Origin: Bacteroidota bacterium
GTDB taxonomy: Bacteria; Bacteroidota; Bacteroidia; Bacteroidales; Prolixibacteraceae
NCBI GenBank assembly: GCA_029265715.1
Contig: JAJUGZ010000001.1
Coordinates: forward strand, 84,996-148,995
Direction of reading: 5' to 3'
Length of the DNA stretch: 64,000 nt
Numbering within the stretch: position 1 is the first letter of the stretch; each line of letters begins with the position of its first letter. A program made the position numbers and the translations under genes. This document shows positions 40,524 through 51,524 of this stretch, one piece after another. Below the pieces are notes generated by a model, which made no database searches, had not been told where the DNA came from, and saw nothing but the letters and a program-made list of their open reading frames with translations.

Positions 40524-41095
40524 AACAAGTTGTATATTTCTTCTTTTAATGTTTCCTGCAAAATACTGTACACTTTTTTCCGGGCGCGGTGAATTTTTAT
40601 TTTCACATTGCTGACTGTCAAATCGGTTATGGCGCTGATTTCGTCCATCGACTGGTTTTCGTAATAATACAAAGTCAGCAAAACCTGATCGTCTTCGGGC
40701 AGTTGCCCCAATGCCAAAGTCAGGTAACGATCCTGATCTTCTTTTTTATTGGCGCTAAAATAATCATATATATTTCGTTCATCTTCATCCGACATTTTTT
40801 GATCCTCGATCGAAGCAAAGGTAATGCGGCGTTTTCGCAACTCAGAGATACATCCGTTGTATGTTATACTGTAAAGCCATGTAGAAAATTTCGACTTCGA
40901 CTGGTACGAATCCAGCTTCTGGTAGGCTTTTACAAACGTATCCTGCGCCACCTCCTCGGCATCCATTGAATTTTTCATCAGCTTCAGGGCTAATGAATAT
41001 ACCATGTCCTGATAACGCACAACCAGTTCTGAAAAAGCAGCCATGTTACCTTTTTTCACGGCCTCGATATAATATGAATCCGGACGATCATTCAT
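40520..41095 (-). CDS. ECF RNA polymerase sigma factor (RpoE/SigW type)
   Basis: 191 residues. Region 2 is clear (FSELVVRYQDMVYSLALKLMKNSMDAEEVAQDTFVKAYQ split across about 20-65), and region 4 at about 120-180 has LPEDDQVLLTLYYYENQSMDEISAITDLTVSNVKIKIHRARKK in overall form. This is the general RpoE/SigW kind rather than the FecR-linked kind at the SusC/D locus. It is co-transcribed with the membrane protein gene overlapping its stop, presumably its regulator. Target genes cannot be told from this sequence. Confidence 0.94.
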   Translation of the reverse strand: MNDRPDSYYIEAVKKGNMAAFSELVVRYQDMVYSLALKLMKNSMDAEEVAQDTFVKAYQKLDSYQSKSKFSTWLYSITYNGCISELRKRRITFASIEDQKMSDEDERNIYDYFSANKKEDQDRYLTLALGQLPEDDQVLLTLYYYENQSMDEISAITDLTVSNVKIKIHRARKKVYSILQETLKEEIYNLL

Positions 41096-41358
41096 TTCGA
41101 TTAAATAGACGCATAATCTGCAAACCGGTTACATTTTGAATATGGGAAATTCTATTTTAAACAGTTCCGGGTAAAAGTCAGAATGTATCCCACTTACAAT
41201 ACCAACCCAACGATGGATTAACAGAAATCGGTGGCGAACAATTGTTTCTTATCGCTTTCAATTGCATTCAACTACTTTTATTCATCCGTATAAATTTTCA
41301 ATGTTGGTTCGTACAATTTTCGTAATAGCTCTTGCTTTTCAATCAAATTCGCACCGAG

Positions 41359-41420
41359 ATGGAATAGCCATTTATACATCTTCGGTTGGTGTGAACTTTG
41401 GCGCACATGGCTATTTCATC
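41359..41420. repeat. Extra hairpin unit beside copy B
   Basis: 14-base arms (41359-41372 and 41407-41420, one mismatch) with the same arm sequence as copies A and B but a shorter loop. It adjoins copy B head to tail, so the two look like a tandem duplication. Confidence 0.75.
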
Positions 41421-41517
41421 TGTAAATAATTTGTTTTTAAGTTGTCAGATGGAATAGCCATGATCCGGTTATTATTTTCATTATCGGTTGGTGTTTGCAA
41501 ATCATGGCTATTTCATA
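41417..41517 (-). repeat. Repeated hairpin element, copy B
   Basis: About 101 bp matching 1695-1795 at roughly nine of ten positions. Inverted arms at 41449-41464 and 41501-41516 pair at 15 of 16 positions. In the minus orientation the conserved spacer ends at ATGAAATAG, where copy A leads into the susD2 start, so here it fronts no gene. Confidence 0.85.
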
Positions 41518-41624
41518 TGAATTTCCAACATCGTTTTTTTTTTTTGAAAAGTTTGTAACCGCCATTTAAAGCCTGCGTCATAACAGCAAATTTGAAAATG
41601 TTGAACAATCAAAAAGCAATAAAC

Positions 41625-41954
41625 ATGGCAGAAGACATTGTAATCCCGGTAAGCTTGTTTGCGTTAATATTTGCATCACTTTATGTGTTTTGGACGACCC
41701 GCAACAAGGAACGCTTGGCCCTGATCGAAAAAGGCGCAGACCCAACCCTTTTTAAAACAAAAAGCTCTGGGAGCAGCTACTCAACCTTTAAATATGGCCT
41801 GCTCTTTATTGGTATCGCCCTGGGCATTGTATCCGGATATTTCCTTGAGGAGGCCGGAATGCAGGAAGAAGCAGCCTATTTTTCAATGATCTTTCTCTTT
41901 GGAGGAATCGGTTTGGTCGTTGCCTTTTTACTGCAGAAGAAGTTTGACAAATAA
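41625..41954 (+). CDS. Small membrane protein, DUF6249-like
   Basis: 109 residues from the ATG at 41625 (MAEDIVIPVSLFALIFASLY); starts at 41598 or further upstream are possible but less like the family. Three hydrophobic segments (about 5-23, 54-72, 82-100) flank a conserved cytoplasmic stretch TTRNKERLALIEKGAD, characteristic of a widespread Bacteroidota family (DUF6249). Function unknown. It lies between the repeated hairpin region and a strong bidirectional terminator shared with the convergent GH16 gene. Confidence 0.82.
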   Translation: MAEDIVIPVSLFALIFASLYVFWTTRNKERLALIEKGADPTLFKTKSSGSSYSTFKYGLLFIGIALGIVSGYFLEEAGMQEEAAYFSMIFLFGGIGLVVAFLLQKKFDK

Positions 41955-41973
41955 TTTGTTCGCGTTACAAACT

Positions 41974-42017
41974 AAAAAAGCCTCATGCACGCTAATCGTC
42001 GACATGAGGCTTTTTTT
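41974..42017. terminator. Bidirectional terminator
   Basis: Perfect 14-bp arms (41974-41987, 42003-42016) with T-runs on both strands, between the convergent DUF6249-like and GH16 genes. Confidence 0.92.
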
Positions 42018-42037
42018 ACATGTAACTACCCCGTCCA

Positions 42038-42916
42038 TTACTCGCCCATCTGATACACTCTCACATAATCAACTTCATATACGATCGGATACTTTCCGAT
42101 ATCAGGATTTCCACCATTCCCGCCAATCGCCAGATTGAGCAAAAGGTATTGAGGTTTTGTGAACGGGTTTGTTCCATCCGGATTTACGGTATCTACAAGC
42201 AACGTCTCGTTCAACAATTCACCGTCCAAATACAGTTTGATGGATTTGGAAGTCCAGTCCATTCGCCACACATGGAACTTTTCAGTCCATTCGGGGTCTT
42301 TCTGCAAAAAATGATCGTAAGGAATCTTTTCTGAATCCCATTTAGCCACATATCGCTTTTCGGTTCCCCAGGCAACATTGGCCAGGATTGTCGGGGCCCC
42401 ATTCACCCGGTAAAACTCCAGCAGGTCGATTTCGCCGTTCCACGGCCATTCCGGGTCCAGACCGAGTGTCCAAATAGCAGGCCACGATCCGGAGGTGGTG
42501 TCAATCCGGGCCCTGATCTCAAAACGCCCGTACAACCACTGTTTTTTTCCGCGAGTATTGATGCTTGAGGAAGTATAATGAGCCGAATCGCGGTTGGTAC
42601 GCCAGTTTCCGCTTCCGGCAATATACCGCGGATTTGGCACCTCTTCGCGGCGCCCCTCAATGCGCAGGACACCTCCGGAACACCGGGCATTGTCTTCCTG
42701 ATACCACTGCAATTCTTCATTGCGGACAAAACCTTTTTCATAGTTCCAGGCAGCCGGATCGGGCTTACCGTCGATATTAAACTCGTCGGCCCAAACCAGT
42801 TTCATTCCAGGAATTTCAGCCGGTAGATTATTGTCGGGGATCTTCGGGTTCAATGTCTGTGAAAAAGATGTTCCTGCTGTTATCAGGAATAACCAAAAGG
42901 AAATCAATCGTTTCAT
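42038..42916 (-). CDS. Glycoside hydrolase family 16 (laminarinase-like beta-glucanase)
   Basis: 292 residues from the ATG at 42916, with a signal peptide (LFLITAGTSFSQ). The GH16 core motif is GEIDLLEF, giving nucleophile Glu162, Asp164 and acid/base Glu167; KLVWADEFN near the N-terminus and WPAIWTLG are also typical. The enzyme cleaves beta-1,3 or mixed-linkage beta-glucans with retention; fine specificity is not decidable. No C-terminal carbohydrate-binding or sorting domain is present. Its start codon follows a truncated copy of the repeat element. It is monocistronic. Confidence 0.94.
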   Translation of the reverse strand: MKRLISFWLFLITAGTSFSQTLNPKIPDNNLPAEIPGMKLVWADEFNIDGKPDPAAWNYEKGFVRNEELQWYQEDNARCSGGVLRIEGRREEVPNPRYIAGSGNWRTNRDSAHYTSSSINTRGKKQWLYGRFEIRARIDTTSGSWPAIWTLGLDPEWPWNGEIDLLEFYRVNGAPTILANVAWGTEKRYVAKWDSEKIPYDHFLQKDPEWTEKFHVWRMDWTSKSIKLYLDGELLNETLLVDTVNPDGTNPFTKPQYLLLNLAIGGNGGNPDIGKYPIVYEVDYVRVYQMGE

Positions 42917-42950
42917 ATACAAATAATTTGTTTTAAGTTGTCAGATGGAA
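42914..42950 (-). repeat. Truncated copy C of the hairpin element spacer
   Basis: The conserved spacer that abuts susD2 in copy A recurs here directly before the GH16 start (CCATCTGACAACTTAAAACA and onward), but the hairpin arms are lost beyond about 42950. Confidence 0.65.
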
Positions 42951-43090
42951 CTCGCCGTTATAATCATGGTCCTGCCAGTTTGAGCCTATCTCTCATAACT
43001 CGTTTCATGCTTTTCGATTACGTTGTTGGTTTCCCAAAATAACAAGTGATATGGAAAGGTCGCATCCATGTTCGTCCTTGATTCTCTGAT

Positions 43091-43125
43091 AAAAAAAGCC
43101 CCCGGAAATCTTGTTTCCCGGAGGC
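43091..43125 (-). terminator. Terminator of the tricorn-like gene
   Basis: GC-rich stem between 43098 and 43125 followed on the minus strand by seven T, 12 bases after the stop. Confidence 0.8.
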
Positions 43126-43136
43126 ATATTGAATAT

Positions 43137-46100
43137 CTATTCCTGATTAGAATCGATCCATTTCGAACGGTCAGGCGGAACGGGTACATTTACCTTTTTC
43201 ACCGGATGTTCGGATAATTCCTTCATCAAAACCTCAACGGCCTTTTCAATGCAGGGATCAATTCCTTTGGCTAATTGTTCCGGACGGTCAACTACCTCGA
43301 TATCCGGAGAAACACCAATGCCTTCGATGATCCATTTTTCGTTTTCATCGAATACCCCAAAGCGAGGCACCGAAATGTAGCCTCCATCAACCAAACGGGC
43401 ATTTCCGGAGATACCGACTAAACCGCCCCAAGTCCGGGTCCCGATCAGTTTTCCCAGTCCTTTTTTGCGGAAATAGTAAGGGAATGCATCGCCCCCCGAC
43501 GACGAGTACCCGTTTATCAGCATCACTTTCGGGCCATCATGTGCAATGCCCGGAGTTTTCATCGGGGTTAAGCCATTGCGGTTCCAGTAGCTCAATGTTT
43601 TCCGGTCGAGCAAATCAGCCATCACATCCGGGATAAAACCACCGCCATTGTAGCGATCGTCGATAATGAGAGCATCTTTGTCGTGATAAGCATACATGCC
43701 CCGGAACAACTCGCGGTTGCCTTCGACAGCCGTATTCGGAACATGGATATAGCCAATCTTTCCTCCCGACAGTTTATCAACCATTGCGCGGCGTTCATTC
43801 ACCCAATCGATATACATTAGTTCCAGCTCGCTTTCAATTGGTTTTATCAGCGAAGTCCGTACCCCCGCAGCCTGTGGCTTGGCATTTACTCCAATCTCGA
43901 CTTTTTTGCCCAATGTATTTTCAAGAAATTCATACGGGTTATCTTTGGTCGTAATTTCGTGTCCGTTGATGCTGATCAGGTAATCGCCAACGTTGGCATC
44001 AACGCCCTGCTCTGTCAGCGGCGAACGACGGGCTTCATTCCAGTTCTCACCGGCATAAATCTTGGCAATTTTATAGCGCCCGGCCGCTTCATCGGCAACC
44101 AACTGAGCCCCCAGCAAGCCCGTATCAACACGTTTTACCCGTTTAAAATCGCCCCAATCTACATACGAGTGGCCGGTATTCGATTCTGAAACCACTTCGC
44201 CTAGAATGTAATCCAAATCGGCCCGGTGCCCGACATACGGCAACAGTTGGGCGTAACGAGTACGAACTTCTTTCCAATCGACATTGTGCAAATTATTAAC
44301 GTAGAAGAAGTCACGATAAATGCGCCATCCATCCACATAAATCTGATCCCATTCTTTGCGCGGATCGATTTTCATTTCCATATCGTCGAGGTTCAGTTTT
44401 CCGGCATCCGGCTTCTGTCCGGGGGCAATTTTGGTAATTCCGTAATTCTTTCCCGAACGGTAGAAGATCATTTTACCATCGGCTGACAACATAGCCTGCC
44501 CGGCATTGTCAATGATTTCTTCTTCCTTTTCGTCAGCAATATTGTATTTTTTCAGTTTGCCCCCGTTAATGTACATAACACCGCCCTCAACGGCCAACAA
44601 ATTGCGGTATTCGCCCGAAGAAACCGGGAACGCTACGATACGACTGGTAATCCCTTCAAAATCGATATCAACTTTTACGCCTTCGTCTTTCTTTTCAGGT
44701 TTGGCTTCTGGTTTCGATTTTTTTACATCCTTCGTTTCTTCCGCTTTTTTCGGTTCTTCAACCGGTTCCACATCGTTTTTGTCTTTAAACAGTTTCGGGC
44801 CATTGGCTTTTAAAACCATCGCATACACCCGAGTTGCCTTGTTGTACAGATAATCGAATTCAAAACTCGAAAAATCAAGATTAAAGTCACGGTCGGACAG
44901 GAAGAAAATATAATTCCCGTCTTTTGAAAAAACCGGGGAACTATCGGCAAACGTATTATCGGTCAACTGGGTTACCTGTCCCGACTGAATGTTATACACC
45001 CACACAGCAGGTTGTCCGTTCGAGCCTTCTTTTTCGTAAGTAACCCATTTCGAGTCGGGAGAGAATGAGTATGAACGAATTTCGTTTTGGGCAGCATGAT
45101 CGACTATCTTTTCAACACCCGAAGCCACATCGACCAGTTTCAGGTCGAGCGTCCGATCGGAATACAATAAATATTTGCTATCGGGCGACCATTCTGCATC
45201 GTATTTCCAGGCCGACGAGTTAAACGTTAACTGCCGGGGTTTTGCTCCTTTTTTATTTTCGAGCAGATAGATTTCGTATTCGCCAGTTGCATCGGAATAA
45301 TACGAAATATACTTCCCATCGGGCGACCAGCTCGGGTAAATTTCACGAACGCCTTGTGTTTGTGTCAGGTTTTCGGTGATTCCATTTTCGGCCGGAACGG
45401 AGAAAATGTCGCCGCGGGCTTCGAACAAGGCGCGTTTCCCGGTTGGCGAAACATTGGCGCTCTGCACATCGTCGGCCACTTTTTTATAATACGGAACCAG
45501 GTTCGGATTGTCAAAATTGATATTAACGGTTACTTTTTCGGTAACTCCTGTTTCCAGATTCATTTTATACAGGTAACCACCATTCTCGAACACCAGCTGC
45601 CCGTTTTCACCTGAAGGCCACATCACATCAAAGTCGGTATATTTGGTGAGCTGTTTTACCTCTTTGGTTTTGGTATCATAACTATAAATATTCAATTTCA
45701 GGTCACGGTCGGATGCGAAATAAATTTTGTCTTTGTACCAGGTTGGCAACTGATCGGTTCCGGCAAAATCAGTAATCTGTTCTGAGGTATTGTTTTGCAG
45801 ATCGTATATCCAGAGGTCGGTTGCACGTCCGCCTTTGTAGCGTTTCCAGGTACGGAACTCCCGATCGACCGGTGTAAAACAGATTTTTTGGGCGTCGGGC
45901 GACAAAACAGCAAAACCGCCATTCACAATCTGCAATGGTTTTTCCAAGCCCCCTTCAAGGCTAACCAGAAAATATTTCCCGTTCCGTTCGCCAAACTCGG
46001 TGCGGTTCGCACGGATCAGTACCTGCTTGCTGTCGGGCGTCCAATCGAGTACCACATCGTCGAAACCGCCACGCGGAGGCATCACCCCGACCGAATTATA

Positions 46101-46424
46101 GTAGGTTAACTGGCGCGGCTCACCACCAACCGAAGGCATCACATAAACCTGACGGCTCCCGGAGTATTCAGCCGAAAAAGCAATCCACTTGCCATCTGGC
46201 GAAATTTTCGGGAACAATTCAAGCCCTTCGTGCGAAGTTAATCGCCTGGCTTCTCCTCCATTGGCATTTACCGTCCAGATGTCGCCCGCGTAAACAAAGG
46301 CAATCAGGTTTTTGTTGATATCCGGGAACCGCATAAGCCTGGCATCATCCATGGCATGTGTCCCGAATGCAGCGGCGACCAAAAGCAGCACCGCCATGAT
46401 TTTTTTAAGACTTTGTCGCATCAT
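43137..46424 (-). CDS. Tricorn-like S41 family serine protease
   Basis: 1095 residues with a signal peptide (LLLVAAAFGTHA). Architecture follows tricorn protease: N-terminal beta-propeller repeats of the PD40 type (about 25-540, repeated SPDGKWIAF / SPDSKYLLY strings), a charged linker (about 560-600, EEPKKAEETKDVKKSKPEAK), a C1/PDZ region (about 700-860, with VGDYLISINGHEI), and the S41 core with KIGYIHVPN, IIDDRYNGGG and the nucleophile serine in GYSSSGGDAF (about residue 974). It would degrade oligopeptides in the periplasm or on the surface. Monocistronic. Confidence 0.94.
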   Translation of the reverse strand: MMRQSLKKIMAVLLLVAAAFGTHAMDDARLMRFPDINKNLIAFVYAGDIWTVNANGGEARRLTSHEGLELFPKISPDGKWIAFSAEYSGSRQVYVMPSVGGEPRQLTYYNSVGVMPPRGGFDDVVLDWTPDSKQVLIRANRTEFGERNGKYFLVSLEGGLEKPLQIVNGGFAVLSPDAQKICFTPVDREFRTWKRYKGGRATDLWIYDLQNNTSEQITDFAGTDQLPTWYKDKIYFASDRDLKLNIYSYDTKTKEVKQLTKYTDFDVMWPSGENGQLVFENGGYLYKMNLETGVTEKVTVNINFDNPNLVPYYKKVADDVQSANVSPTGKRALFEARGDIFSVPAENGITENLTQTQGVREIYPSWSPDGKYISYYSDATGEYEIYLLENKKGAKPRQLTFNSSAWKYDAEWSPDSKYLLYSDRTLDLKLVDVASGVEKIVDHAAQNEIRSYSFSPDSKWVTYEKEGSNGQPAVWVYNIQSGQVTQLTDNTFADSSPVFSKDGNYIFFLSDRDFNLDFSSFEFDYLYNKATRVYAMVLKANGPKLFKDKNDVEPVEEPKKAEETKDVKKSKPEAKPEKKDEGVKVDIDFEGITSRIVAFPVSSGEYRNLLAVEGGVMYINGGKLKKYNIADEKEEEIIDNAGQAMLSADGKMIFYRSGKNYGITKIAPGQKPDAGKLNLDDMEMKIDPRKEWDQIYVDGWRIYRDFFYVNNLHNVDWKEVRTRYAQLLPYVGHRADLDYILGEVVSESNTGHSYVDWGDFKRVKRVDTGLLGAQLVADEAAGRYKIAKIYAGENWNEARRSPLTEQGVDANVGDYLISINGHEITTKDNPYEFLENTLGKKVEIGVNAKPQAAGVRTSLIKPIESELELMYIDWVNERRAMVDKLSGGKIGYIHVPNTAVEGNRELFRGMYAYHDKDALIIDDRYNGGGFIPDVMADLLDRKTLSYWNRNGLTPMKTPGIAHDGPKVMLINGYSSSGGDAFPYYFRKKGLGKLIGTRTWGGLVGISGNARLVDGGYISVPRFGVFDENEKWIIEGIGVSPDIEVVDRPEQLAKGIDPCIEKAVEVLMKELSEHPVKKVNVPVPPDRSKWIDSNQE

Positions 46425-46771
46425 TTCTGTTCTTTGGTTGTAAGTTGAAGTAAATACGTTTGACTATAAAACTTAAAATTACAGTAAAAACAGGGAAAGT
46501 GAATAAAAGATCTGGGAACAACAAACATTGAGGGCCAAAAGATATGAAACCACTGGCATTAAAGCCGGAGCACACACGGATAAAAAACGTTTGCCTCTGA
46601 TACGACGATATAGCTCCCGGGCTGTTTTCAAAAGGAATTAACCAGATAAATCAGGCGTTTCAGACACTTAACAATTATTTAATCCGGATTTATTTAAACA
46701 TTTTCTAAATAAAATTTGTCTTTATTCTAAAACTATCTATGTTTGTAGCGATCGAAATAAGGCAAGAAACA
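46425..46771. other. Intergenic region upstream of the methionine operon
   Basis: About 350 bp between the divergent tricorn gene and the leader ORF. Only the operon promoter (46715-46745) is recognised; the rest shows no supported gene. Confidence 0.6.
46715..46745 (+). promoter_or_regulatory. Promoter of the methionine operon
   Basis: TTTG (46715-46718), 19-base spacer, TATGTTTG (46738-46745): an exact match to the Bacteroidota TTTG-N19-TAnnTTTG promoter. Transcription would begin near 46752, about 20 bases before the leader ORF. Confidence 0.8.
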
Positions 46772-46867
46772 ATGAACCGCATTTCCGAACATACTCAATG
46801 CTACGCAGCTTCTCGTACAAGCTGTACCGGTTCTGCCATGTTTTCCATGCCTATGATAATGCGCTAG
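46772..46867 (+). CDS. Methionine-rich leader peptide
   Basis: A 31-codon ORF running from ATG at 46772 to TAG at 46865, preceded by an AAGG-containing site. Its last ten residues are AMFSMPMIMR, with Met codons at positions 23, 26, 28 and 30 (46838, 46847, 46853, 46859). It lies between a consensus promoter and genes for methionine synthesis, and its end overlaps two competing hairpins. Leader peptides rich in the regulated amino acid are the hallmark of ribosome-stalling attenuation. That it is translated and regulatory is inferred; the Met cluster, position and hairpins are seen directly. Confidence 0.72.
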   Translation: MNRISEHTQCYAASRTSCTGSAMFSMPMIMR

Positions 46868-46904
46868 CCTTCAGGCGGTGTGATTATCATATTGTTTGAA
46901 GGCT
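46852..46904 (+). promoter_or_regulatory. Candidate attenuator: two mutually exclusive hairpins
   Basis: Stem A pairs 46852-46860 with 46883-46891 (perfect 9 bp); stem B pairs 46866-46873 with 46897-46904 (perfect 8 bp). The arms interleave, so both cannot form as simple hairpins. The left arm of A is the last Met codons of the leader; the left arm of B overlaps its stop codon. Stem B is followed by only a weak U-tract. A ribosome stalled at the first Met codons would leave A free to form and block B. Confidence 0.65.
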
Positions 46905-46956
46905 TTCTGCTGCAAATCCAAAAAATCAAAATCGTTTTACTTAAGTTTTAAATGAT

Positions 46957-49619
<2,663 letters not shown>

Positions 49620-49632
49620 TTTTATTTTGCAA

Positions 49633-49751
49633 GAGATAGTCCCCCAAGTCGCGAAATACAAATAAAACAAGAGATGACTCATTGCGAGACAAGAGATGAA
49701 ACCTTGTCTCTTTGTTCTGATGTTTGACGGTTTCACGCGGGGGACAATCTC
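49633..49751. repeat. Inverted-repeat element between metY and metA
   Basis: Outer arms 49633-49645 and 49739-49751 match at 12 of 13 positions. Inside is a hairpin GAGACAAG/CTTGTCTC (49686-49693, 49703-49710) and a direct repeat of ACAAGAGATGA (49667-49677, 49689-49699). It fills nearly all of the 159-bp gap. Confidence 0.65.
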
Positions 49752-49778
49752 ATCATTATCATCTAAAAAATACATGTT

Positions 49779-50723
49779 ATGCCAATAAATGTTCCTGACC
49801 AATTGCCTGCGATCGAGATTCTTGAGAAAGAGAATATCTTCATCATGAACGAATCGCGCGCGGCCCATCAGGATATTCGTCCCTTGAAAATTATCATTGT
49901 CAACCTGATGCCGATCAAAATAACGACCGAGGCCGACCTGATCCGCCTGCTGTCGAACACTCCGCTCCAGGTTGAGATTGAGTTCCTGAAAATGAAAGGA
50001 CACGCATCGAAACACACGCCGGAGGCCCACATGAAAGCTTTCTACAAAACATTCGACCAGCTAAAAGGGAAAAACTACGACGGTATTATTTTTACCGGTG
50101 CCCCGGTCGAGACCCTTCCGTTCGAAGAAGTTACCTACTGGAAAGAATTAACCGAAATTTTTGATTGGGCACAGAAACATGTCACAGCCTCACTTTACAT
50201 CTGCTGGGCAGCACAAGCCGGTCTGTACCATCATTTCGGGATTCCGAAATATCCGCTCGATGAAAAAATGTTTGGCGTGTTCAGCCACACCACTAATCAC
50301 GACAAACTTCCGATTTTTCGGGGGTTCGACGACGAGTTCTTCATCCCGCATTCCCGTCACACCGAAGTAAGACAAACCGACATTGACCTGGTTCCGGAAT
50401 TACAGACGATTGCTTCTTCGCCAAAATCCGGCCCGGGAATTATCATGGCCCGAAACGGGCGTCAGTTTTTCCTGACAGGGCATTCGGAATACTCACGCTT
50501 TACGCTCGATACCGAATACAAGCGCGATGTAAAAAAAGGCCTTCCGATCCATATCCCGGAAAATTATTATCCGGATAACAATCCGGAGAAAGAGCCGGTT
50601 ATGCGCTGGAAATCGCATGCCAACCTGCTTTTCTCGAACTGGCTGAATTACTACGTATATCAGGAAACGCCATATAATCTGGATGATATTTCGAATCGCG
50701 ACGAACTTTTGTTTCACATCTGA
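49779..50723 (+). CDS. metA: Homoserine O-acyltransferase of the MetA family, predicted acetyl-CoA specific
   Basis: 314 residues. Acylates homoserine as the first committed step to methionine. Catalytic Cys142 lies in LYICWAAQAGLYHHFG. Residue 111 is glutamate (TGAPVETLPFEEV). In this family Glu111 goes with acetyl-CoA use and Gly111, as in Escherichia coli, with succinyl-CoA, so the enzyme is predicted to make O-acetylhomoserine, the substrate of the MetY encoded upstream. Automatic annotation would often call it a succinyltransferase. The 159-bp gap before it is filled by an inverted-repeat element. Confidence 0.95.
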   Translation: MPINVPDQLPAIEILEKENIFIMNESRAAHQDIRPLKIIIVNLMPIKITTEADLIRLLSNTPLQVEIEFLKMKGHASKHTPEAHMKAFYKTFDQLKGKNYDGIIFTGAPVETLPFEEVTYWKELTEIFDWAQKHVTASLYICWAAQAGLYHHFGIPKYPLDEKMFGVFSHTTNHDKLPIFRGFDDEFFIPHSRHTEVRQTDIDLVPELQTIASSPKSGPGIIMARNGRQFFLTGHSEYSRFTLDTEYKRDVKKGLPIHIPENYYPDNNPEKEPVMRWKSHANLLFSNWLNYYVYQETPYNLDDISNRDELLFHI

Positions 50724-50800
50724 TAACAGAACGAACATCGTTTTGAATACGTTTTGCCGGAGAAACCGTAAATTTGATCGGAATCAAAAATCAACCGAAT

Positions 50801-51451
50801 ATGACCAAAAACATTGCAGTTGTATTGGCCGGATGTGGTGTTTACGACGGAGCTGAAATTCATGAGGCTACCTTAACCATGTTGGCCATTGCCCGAAATG
50901 GCGCACGTTACCAGGTTTTTGCCCCAGACGTGGAGCAGGCTCACGTAGTCAACCACCTGACCGGGAAAGTAACCAACGAAAAACGGAATGTACTGGTTGA
51001 AGCAGCCCGTATAGCCCGGGGAAACATCAACCCATTGAGCAAATACAAAGCAGACGATTTTGACGCGCTGGTTTTCCCCGGAGGATTTGGCGTGGCCAAA
51101 AACCTGTGCTCGTTCGCATTTGAAGGCCCCGCTTGCAACGTAAACCCGGAAGTTGAAAACGCAATACGTGAAACAGCAAAGCTCGGAAAACCCATTGGCG
51201 CGCTTTGCATTTCTCCGGTAATTTTGGCTAAAGTATTGGGAAATATTGAAATAACAATCGGACAGGATCGCGGAACCGCTTCGGCTATAGAAAAATTAGG
51301 GGCTACACACACCCCGACAACTCACGGTGAAATTGTTATTGACAAGGCACATAAAATTGTCACAACTCCCTGTTACATGCTTGACGCCACCATAGACCAG
51401 ATTGCCGACGGAGCTGAAAACCTGATCGCTGCACTTATCAAAATGGCTTAA
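50801..51451 (+). CDS. elbB: ElbB-like glyoxalase/DJ-1 superfamily protein
   Basis: 216 residues from the ATG at 50801 (MTKNIAVVLAGCGVYDGAEIHE). The ElbB group (once called isoprenoid biosynthesis protein with amidotransferase-like domain) belongs to the DJ-1/PfpI superfamily and some members show glyoxalase activity. The nucleophile-elbow cysteine is in GALCISPVILAKVLG; ADDFDALVFPGGFGVAKNLC and TTPCYMLDATIDQIADG are characteristic. It is 77 bp after metA and may be read through from it. A strong terminator follows. Confidence 0.93.
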   Translation: MTKNIAVVLAGCGVYDGAEIHEATLTMLAIARNGARYQVFAPDVEQAHVVNHLTGKVTNEKRNVLVEAARIARGNINPLSKYKADDFDALVFPGGFGVAKNLCSFAFEGPACNVNPEVENAIRETAKLGKPIGALCISPVILAKVLGNIEITIGQDRGTASAIEKLGATHTPTTHGEIVIDKAHKIVTTPCYMLDATIDQIADGAENLIAALIKMA

Positions 51452-51480
51452 CACTAGGTACCCCTGATAACGTCTTAAGG

Positions 51481-51524
51481 GCGCTCAGCAGAGTCTCATT
51501 TTCGGCTGAGCGCTTTTCATTTTT
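51481..51524 (+). terminator. Terminator after elbB
   Basis: Perfect 9-bp stem GCGCTCAGC/GCTGAGCGC (51481-51489, 51505-51513) followed by T-rich sequence that runs into the end of the convergent OmpA gene. Confidence 0.85.

Larger units (their letters stand above)
41096..41624. other. Intergenic region holding repeated hairpins
   Basis: About 530 bp. The segment 41359-41519 consists of two hairpin units of the repeat family also found at 1695-1795; 41100-41350 has no evident feature. Confidence 0.7.
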
